Source: Spirochaeta isovalerica (GTDB lineage Bacteria > Spirochaetota > Spirochaetia > DSM-2461). From it: DNA of 64,000 nucleotides. The position numbers and the translations under genes are program-made. The notes beneath the pieces were generated by a model. The model was not told where the DNA came from and did not search any database. It saw only the letters and a program-made list of their open reading frames with translations. How positions within the stretch are numbered: position 1 is the stretch's first letter; each line of letters opens with the position of its first letter. The stretch spans positions 248,001 through 312,000 of the forward strand of contig NZ_JACHGJ010000004.1 of assembly GCF_014207565.1 (NCBI RefSeq), in the 5' to 3' direction. Positions 33,097 to 42,500 of this stretch are shown piece by piece.

Positions 33097-33537
33097 TTAT
33101 TTGCTATCCTCAATAGTGCTTTCAATATATTTATTAAAATCCACATATGGATTTTCCATATCTTTCATTGAACTCCCTTTTACTCGAGTAAACGGATTAG
33201 CATTCATGTCCTCTTTAAAATTCCAGTTTTGATATAACGACATATCATCAATAATCTCAAGATAATAGACATCCTCTCCGGTATCAATGACTAAATATCC
33301 TTCATCATCAATAGAACCGGATGTAGCAAAATCAAACTGATGCTCGTTGAATGGATCTACAAAAATGACAAAATACTCATCGTCGTTAACCTTCTCTATT
33401 CCGAGAAATGAATCCATCTTTACATCTCTTGTATTATGACAACGCCAGATCCCTTCAAAAAGATCGGAACTATAAATATTGATGCTACATGAGATCAATA
33501 ATAAGACTACTAGAAATCTGTTCTGAAGTTTCGCCAA
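33097..33537 (-). CDS. Secreted candidate immunity protein A, next to the active RHS gene
   Basis: Same 146-aa exported protein as at 23297-23737. Here it overlaps by 28 bases the stop of the full-length RHS toxin, with its TTG start and GGAGG inside the toxin's last codons. It is thus made together with the armed toxin as the sixth gene of the operon that starts at 47348. Confidence 0.72.
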   Translation of the reverse strand: MAKLQNRFLVVLLLISCSINIYSSDLFEGIWRCHNTRDVKMDSFLGIEKVNDDEYFVIFVDPFNEHQFDFATSGSIDDEGYLVIDTGEDVYYLEIIDDMSLYQNWNFKEDMNANPFTRVKGSSMKDMENPYVDFNKYIESTIEDSK

Positions 33538-36500
33538 GAAGAACCTCCGTTATTAGTAAACTTGAATACAGTATCTGATGCTCTCATCGTGTAGGGATTA
33601 ACAAAGTTGGTACCATTCGCTATCTGAAAATGAAAATGAGGAGCAGTACTTGATACATCATTGTTGTTTTTCATTGGAAATGGCATTATCGCCTGGCCTG
33701 GTTTATACAGACCTCCAGAAATCCTTGACCAAGATCCTTTATCACCATGAGAGATTTGCATGTTTAAGTTTGTTCCAATGATGCTTAATGTCATTGTATT
33801 TGAACGCCCCTCATCAGCATTGGTCATTTGTGTGTAAAAAGGTGTTTTAGCCGAACCTCCAACACCGTCAATTCCAGGATGAGCAGTAGTTTGATAGTCA
33901 CCTGTTAAACCTTGATTATCACCAAATCCACCGGTTTGAACTCCATTTGTTATATAGTCAGTTATATCCAAATTCCCTTCATCAATTACGGCCTGATTGT
34001 ACTGTCCCATTAAATCAAGAATCTGATCTTTCAATACACCCAACTTCTCACCTGATTCTGGAGAATCATAATCTGGACCCATGAATATATCACGAAATTG
34101 AGCTTGTGCTTCAGTAATCTGATTTTGAAGATCATCAGTCAACTCACTCATTCCCGTAGGATCAATGTAATTCACAGGATTGTTTGAAGTATACGAATAC
34201 CAATTCATCGATTGTATTATTGAAAATCCTTTCTGATTTGGGTTAACTAAAGCTGGTCCAGCCGGATCCACACTAATCCACCGCGACGTCATCGGATTCT
34301 GATACCGCGCGCTCATGTAATAAAGCCGAGTTTCCTCATCCCACTCCTTGCCGGTAAACCTGTATGGAATCTTATCCAGATCCTCAACAGATTGGTCCTC
34401 AATCCACATCTCTCCATAAGGAGTATACTCCAAATGCTCATACACCTGCCCGTCAGGATCGGTAATAACCGAGCTGCTGCCGAGATGATCACTGTGATAA
34501 TAATAGGTGTTCAACGACTCATAACCGGTATCAGCCGAATCTTTAAAATTCAGTTTTGTTGCTATCCGGGTTTCTCCGACATAGATGTTCTTGCTCTGCC
34601 GCAGTCCCTCACTGGCCCACGTATCGGCAACACTCCACATGCTGTTGAAGTACATGGTTTCTCCCAGGTCGGAGTACTTAACGGTTCTTTCCCCTTCATG
34701 GTCATAGCTGTATTGAGTCCAGTGAGACGGATCAGTTGTTCCTTTCAAACGGTTTTCTTCGTCCCAGACATATTGACGGCTGTATACGTCATCACCAGAG
34801 CCGCCTTCATCCCGTTGCCAGGCAAAGGCTTTGTCAGCCATAGTCACGCCATCGCGATAGGTGTAATCAGCCGGATCATTCTGAGAAACTTCTCTATGAC
34901 CGCCGAGACGTTCTTCTATGGTATTGCCGTTCAGATCGTATCGGTAATACATATTGCCGATCTGTTCAACACGGTGAGGAGCATCGCTGTAGTAACTGTA
35001 GAGACTATTGTAATCCAACGGGCTAACGCCTACAGAAGGACTGGTCGTCTCATTGCTGACCTTACTCAACATATTGCCGATTTTATCATAGGTAAAATCC
35101 TGCGTATAGTGACTTTTTAAGGTCGTAATCCCTCCATTTTTGTGATAATCATATAATCCTTCGGCTCCCGTCAATTGATAAAGAGAATCATAACTGTATT
35201 CCTGCCGCGTCGTGTGATTGTATGTATTGTTTTCAGTCATTTCGATATTGCCGGCTAAATCAAACTGATAGTTCATATTCTGATAATTGATCATTGAATT
35301 TTTCAGGCCGGTCCTGATTGATGTAAGCCATCGCCGCTCTTCATCATAACTATACTTGGTCTCTGTACCGTTTCCGTACTCGATATAAACCCGCTGGCCG
35401 TATTCATCATACCCAATGTCGTTTATATAGGGGAATTCTGTTCCGTTTTTCTCACCCACAGCACCGGTGATCTGCCCTCCTCTATCATAACTGTAGGTCA
35501 GGACCTCACCATCGGGATAGGTTATACTCTCCATACGGCCAAGATAATCGCTTATATAGGACATTCTGGCAATTTCATCTGTGCTATTAGGAGTCATTCT
35601 TTCTATGGTTCGTTCGATTGAAGTCACCTCTCCCATCTCTCCGTATTCATAAGTTGTTGTTCCCGATTCATTGCTTACCGATGAGAGTCGGCCGATATTA
35701 TTTTTCGAAGGATCACTTCCATAACTGTAAATAACATCCTCTGATTCCGGATAGAGAATCCGGCTTATTCTGTTAAATTCGTCGTATTCGTATTCAATCC
35801 ATAATCCGGATCGTCTCAAATTGCTGTTATTTTTCCGCCAGAGGAGCCCGGCTTCGTTGTATAGGAACTCCTGACGTCCCATATCGGGAGACTCGACTGA
35901 AAGCTGACGCCCCATCAGATCATAGGAAAAGTTGACTTTATTTCCCTCAAAGTCACAGCTTTCAAGCAGTTCTCCCAAGAGATTGTAATGGTATGACGCT
36001 TCTGTCAGAATCTGCTCTGAACTATCCCGCTTAATAATGGCAGTTACCATCCCCCGACTGTTTTTCCATGTTTCCGTCACATTCCCGAGCGGATCCTTCT
36101 GGATAATACCCATATGGACTTCTCCATCAGAGTACTCTTCTCCATTGCCCTCAAGGGTGTATTCTGCAATAGAATAAGAGGATATGATTTCGGAATCATC
36201 AGGTAATACGGCCCGGATGACCCTGTCCTGAATATCGTAATATTTTTCTGTGTTCAGCTTCGGATCCAGTTCCGTAGCAGAGGGGAAGTCCTCTTCGGAA
36301 AGAGGAAGCGAATAATCGCATTCTTCAAATCCGGTTTGTCCTTCTAAAACGGATCGACCCTTCCAGTCATAGACAACCCGGCCCGATTTACTCCAGCCTC
36401 TCAGTTTTTTGCCATCTTCCCGGGTTATTTCACTCTCTTTGGCTGTCTGGCTGATCCTTCCCAAACCATCGATCGTCACGAGAGTTTCAATAGTCTCATG

Positions 36501-39500
36501 ATTGGATGGATCAAAGGAAACTTTATTGGAACTCAAAGCCCTCCAGGGAAACGAGTTGGTAAAATACTGATAGCTTACTGCCGGAGTCATTCCCGTATCA
36601 TAAGATGTCCGGATTTCAACCAGTCTGCCGAATCCATCGTATTTTTTCTCCTGCCTGTTGCCATTTATCTCAACCGAGGCTGTGTCCAGTCCCAGACAAT
36701 AATCCCATTCCATTGAGGAATCATAGACAGGACCGCCATTTTCATTATAGCTGAGAATCTGTTGGACATACTGATTTTGAACATCATCATAGATATACTC
36801 CATAGTATAGCCTACAGGATCGATAACTTTGGTGATGTTTCCGAACTCATCATACCCCAATTCCGTCCGGACGGATTCTCCGGAAGCATAGAACTGCTCC
36901 AGTGCCGTCATATTTCCTCTGTTATCGTATTCAGCTTCTCGTTTCCGCAGTAGCCTGGAACTATCTTCAGAAAGACCAGTCCATGTTTGGAGCGATTCGG
37001 GCAGTCCGACAATGTATCCGGGTTTGTCACAGTAATCTATCTCCAGATAATAGTTTTGAGTATTGTCTGCTCCTGCAACAGAGCTCTTCAGAGATTCGAT
37101 ATTCCCCTTTGGATCGTAACCATATTCTTTCACGGTCTCCATAAAATCGGAAGAATCTTCATCATAGGTACGGGTTGTCTCCCTCAGAAGATAATAAAAT
37201 ACCGAGCCGTTTCCTGACAGAAACCGGGAACCGTAGTCATAAAGGGTCTCTCTAAGAACATTGTTCTCACTGTCGGTAAAACTGGTCCTGATGATTTTTC
37301 CTTTAGATTCATAGGTTTGATTCAGATATTCATTTATCAGGCAGCTCTCGTCTACTTCATTGGTTGTAGTTACATATTTGAATCCCAGGAATTCCCTTTC
37401 ATCTCTGTCATACTCTCCTGATTCATAGGAAAAGAGCTGAGTATAACTGTGTACACCAAGGCTTTCCGGATCATTCTCATATCCATCCGCCCTCGTCAAC
37501 GATGTGAGAATCCATCTAGAATGAGGATCGGGAACGCTGTTTTCCGATCTGTCAAACCCGAGAGTGTAAGTACCTCCCTGAGGGAGATTGATTTTTTTCA
37601 GGAGTCCCACTGTGTCCATCCGGTTGACTCTGAGATGAAGCGCTGAATCTCCGGGAGCTTTAAATATATGCTCCGGTGCGCCATCGCCGTTCATATCCAT
37701 CATTTTGACTGATGTTCCGGTTGTGGCAACCGATCCGTTCACCCCCGGCTGAATGGTAAAGGTAAGAAGAAGGTAACTGAGAGAAATCTTCACATTTGCT
37801 CCCAGATTCAGAGCTATTCCCGCAGATGAATTGAGTGTGTCATTAACTTTGAAGGGATTAATCTCATTATTTCGATTCCCATCAATCAGTTCGTCAATTT
37901 TTACAGCATCAGTGACTTCATTATCCGTCTCCATGGAGCCGATTCCCGAACTGGCCAAAGTTTCCATATCGGCGGTCAACCCGTTTATAAAATCCTGATC
38001 GCTGTAGGTCCATTCGGGACAATAAACTTTGGTAGTCTGCGGTGCGAACTCATCTCCGTAATTAAAACGGACTTCAAAATAATCCGTATCATCAACTTTC
38101 TTAACCTGATCGGCCAGACCGTCTCCGTTGATATCCATCAGTTGATAATCAGTATAGCTGACAGTACCGCTCAAGCCGGCACTCAGCCCTACCACACTGG
38201 CACCAAAAGACAATGTCCCCCCAAGGCTACCGGAATTAGAATGATTCAGATTGTTTTCCATTGCGTTATTCCAGTTCATCAGGGAAAATTGATCTCCCAG
38301 ATTCATCATAGCTGATATATCACCGGAACCATTTCTTTTCAAATGATCAGGCAGTCCGTCGCCATTGATATCCTGCAATCCGATATTCTGACTCGAAGTT
38401 GTTATCGATCCATTGATACCAAAAGTGGGACCACTACCGGGTTGAGCCTTGGCAATTGAGGCCTTTACTTTTCCATTGGAAGAAAATACGACTTCCTCCG
38501 ATCCGCCGCCGCCAAAGGAAATGCCGAAAGAGGCCGTATTATTTGTAAACGAATTAAGATGCGACCAGGCATCATCAATTACGGTTTTGCCGGAGAACCC
38601 GGACCCCGTTCCGGCGATGTACGTGATTTCCCCGTCATTGTCATTGGTTACCAGATCGGGGTAGCGGTCACCATTCATATCCATAAGGCTCTTGTATCCA
38701 CGGGATACTCCGAAACTCATGCTCTGATTGATACTCGCGGCACTGAAATTGACTCCGCCGGATGTCGAATAACTGGCCTGAATATCCTGAAGAGTCTGCC
38801 CCCCTCCTCCGGAAGAACCTGTTACCGGAGTTTTATAGTAAACCGGTCCGCCTTTTCTCATAGGATGCCAGATATTCTCTTTTGTCATATAAGGGGCAAA
38901 ATCATAATCGCTATAGAGAGTTTCCACTTCGCTGCCGTTGACAACAAGCTCTGAATCCTGAAAATTGGAAACCGATCCGATCCAGGTATAAGAGGTCAGA
39001 GCATCTCCGTCCATTCCCTCTTCAGCGACAGGCAGTTCATCCGGTTCTTCGGTATTGATATTGAGTGCGGCTGCAACCAGGTAGGGCGGAGGTGTTACAT
39101 TATCAGTTTCAGCATCGGGAACGGCAGTATCCTCCGTCACCGGTTGAAAATCATATTCCTCCTGACCGATGAGAGAGGGATCCCAGTCATAAAATCCACT
39201 CCAGAAACCGTATGTCCAGTTTCGGAATCCCCCGTTTAAATACTCTTCCTTCTCATCAAAAGTACAATAAGCTTCGATGTCATCGGGAAGCTCTGATTCT
39301 GTGTATTTGTAGTCTTGACTGAAAAAGACGTCTACTTCACTTTCCGTATAGGAACCGAATTCTCCATTCATTTCATCAGCTCTGTAATCTTCAGAGGAAT
39401 TAAAGACGTGAGTGGCCACCTGCTTTAAAACGGAACTGTTACCTTCAATAGAGAGATATGAAAAAACTGTGCATTTATCGCCGCTCTCAAGAGAAATGGA

Positions 39501-42500
39501 TTGTCCGTCTCCAAAATTCACAGGAAGCGTTGATAAATCTTCATCCGCAGTCATTGTTTCCTGTGGGAATAAAGCATTTTCTCTATAGTAATATTCAGTT
39601 TTCATGGATGTTGGAATAAGTATATTCAGGTCATCGAAAAAGGATGCCAGAAAGTTCTCATCGCTGGAACTCAAACCGGAAGTGGCAAGATAAACGTCAT
39701 TATCCTGAATGTAATAGGGAAATTTCTCTACGAATAAGCGATAGGAATCCATATTTTCAATTTTTTCAGTAATGGCCACCAATTCATTTTTGGGTTTAAG
39801 CAGATAATAGGTGCCATCATAACCTTCCGGTAACATTTCCATATCAACTGGAAGGAAATCATCTGCGGAAAATGCTGTCTGGCTATTGAGAAAACCGTCG
39901 ATCTGGTCCTGATTCTGCAAAAAGAAGCCGTATTGCAGATCATCATTATCTGCAAAACCCCAATATAGAGAATCATCCCAGTTCGTGAAATCTTCAGCCA
40001 TGGCCAGGACAAGAGAGACATAATCATCTATCGATACCGTTTCAGAAAGAAGATAATTACCTGAATCGCCATTAAACAGATAGTTATCGGCATAGATAGC
40101 ATAAGCTTCTTCCGCCTCCTCATAGGCCGTCAAGGCATCCGCTAAAGGTGTTTCCAGAGCATCACGGGCTTCAATCAATAGATCGACAGCTTCCTGAAAG
40201 GGAATGATATCCTCTTCTGTCAGATTGGCATCAGCCAGAGCGGCATCAAGGGCGTCCTGAGCTTCGGACAGATCAATCAGAACCTGATCATATTCACCCA
40301 GCATGGTTTCGTAAGAACCTTTTTTAGTGAGATAATCCAGTTCGAAAGGGTCTGCCAGGTCATGATAATAAGAGGAAGAAAGCGATTCAATAAAATGAAG
40401 AACAGGCTCTTCTCCATCACGGACAATAGGCAGAATGGCATTTTCAAAAAGTTCCGAATCGACCATATCAGGATATTCAGCCGACGCCAGAGTATAAATA
40501 TGTTCAACCTGATTCCTGGTAAATGATATTTGTAAACCGTTCCTCTCGAAATCCAGCTCTCGGGACTGCAGATCGGAATCGATCTCCTGAAGACTCAAAT
40601 GGCCCTGGTTATCCCTGTAGAGAAAGAAATCCCAGTATTTTTCATTAGATTCGTCAACGATTCTGTCCAGATAGATACGGTTATCCAGACCGTAAGATTT
40701 GCCCAGATCTGTTTCATCGGGAAAAGCGGGAATATCATTGAACAGAATGCTGTCCATTATATCGAATCGGCTATATCCGGTCTTAGGCAATCCTGCTGAA
40801 TCCATATCCCAGAATTGCGGCGCTCCATTGAAAACAGGCAAAGCCATTTGGACCAGCTCGCCGCTGTCAAAAAGTGAGACCAATTGGCTTAAGCAACTTT
40901 TAATCTTTATGATTATTTCACGTTCATACCCTTTGTCGAGCTTCTGCAAAACAAACCGGTCTATCTTCTTATCGTAGGGATAGAGAATATGCATCCACGA
41001 TTTCTGGAATTCAGAAGCCGCGTTGTATATTCTCCGGAACTGATCAAATGTCAGTTCGGGGGGAATAAAACTTCCCATGCCTGTTAATTCCAGAATCACT
41101 TTTTTCTTTGACTCATAGTCAAGATCTTTCAGGTCGCTTTCAGCAGAATCAGATAAAGCCCATCGATCCGGATCATTCTCATCTTCCTTAGCTATTTTTG
41201 AGTAGAAAGAATTCAGAACAGATGACGGTTGAACATATAATGGTTCCGGAAAATAAAATGAGGCCTGCCTGCGGCTGTTTCCCTGAAAGATTTCGATTGC
41301 CTCATACTCTATTTCTGTCGACCAGAACAAATCATCACAGTACGGATCTGAATTTTCTTCATCATTATCCTTGATATCGCTGCCCGAATCGAGGAGCATA
41401 TAAATAAACTCTCCCGATTCCACAATATGATTTTCAGTGAAAGGTTCGCTATCCGGATCAGCAGACTCCACGTTATAGGTAACAGTTCCGTCATCGGGAT
41501 ACTGAACAACAGCGCGAACGCCGTCATCAGAACTGACTGATCCATCAGCCTTATATATTTTATGGGTTACATTAATAACACCCGGTTTATAGGCTTCCCA
41601 TCGTTTTACCGGTTCTTCTACATAATAGGCTTTTTCATAATCATCCCTTTCTTTATCGGAGACCACCCTTACCGGTCCCTGCTCCATACCTTCAGACCAG
41701 GGAATGGATTCAAAATCGCCCTTGCCTTGAAAACGGGAAAAATTATTCAGACCTTTTGTGACCACATCTATAAATCCATCGCCATTGATATCGGACAAAG
41801 CGGATTTGGAATAGGAGTTGGAGTGCTGAATGGTCAAACCTCCGCCGACTCCGGCCGCCGATGCTGAAACGCCGGCATTAAAGGAATCCTGATCCCCTTT
41901 ATTGAGAATCCCCGGAAAATTTCCAATATCTGCTGACCCGGAAAAGCCGTCTCCCCGATTGGTGATACCATGAAGAGAACTGCCGTTCTGCCAGACAAGA
42001 TCGGGCAACCCGTTACCATCCAGGTCCGCCATTGTGCTGTTGCCCCAATTAAAAGTATGACTGTATCCGCCGCTCAATCCGAAGCTGACCAGAGGAAACC
42101 TCTCAACTCCCCAGAAATAAAATTTCCAGAAATCAATAGATAATCCAAGGTACAAATCCAGGCCTATGGAAGCGGAGCTGCTCTTTTCCATCGGTCGGGT
42201 CGTACCTGTGTACCAGGTTTCGGTTTTATCTCCGAACCCTTCAAACCCGCCGGATCGCTCAGGCAATGAAGAATACTCAAAACCATACTCATACAGAACA
42301 CTGCCTGTCCCGTCACCTTCACTGTAGGAGGTCATCTGTGTCTGCCCGAAAATGTTGTACTCGTAATTGAAGGAATAAGTCCTGTATACCTGCCCGTTAT
42401 AGGACAAATCAAGGGATTTCAACCGCTGTGAGAGCTTTGATATATATTTACCCCTGTTATCGATCCTGCGATCCTGCCTGGCTTCAAGTTCAAAATCCGC

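Larger units (their letters stand above)
24533..34332 (-). mobile_element. RHS-targeting integrative element, copy 2 (9800 bp)
   Basis: Second unit in direct tandem with copy 1 and apparently the same sequence. Its right end is fused in frame to the main RHS gene, so its tip A is the one now worn by the full-length toxin. Its left end provides the leader for the tip A of copy 1. Recombination between any two of the three boundary sites would release one or two units as circles and leave an intact RHS frame each time. Confidence 0.85.

Noticed and set aside
14733..34332. Tandem duplication seen as a pure assembly artefact
   Set aside because: Boundaries coincide with a recombination site, and the junction differs correctly on each side. 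An artefact cannot be excluded without reads, but site-specific tandem integration explains the ends better.
14733..34359. Element boundaries as a tRNA-type or dif-type attachment site
   Set aside because: No tRNA gene is near and the shared 27 bp are plainly RHS coding sequence; no canonical dif palindrome is visible.
34392..35120. 242-codon plus-strand frame opposite the RHS repeats
   Set aside because: Shadow of the repetitive RHS coding sequence; no domain or start signal.
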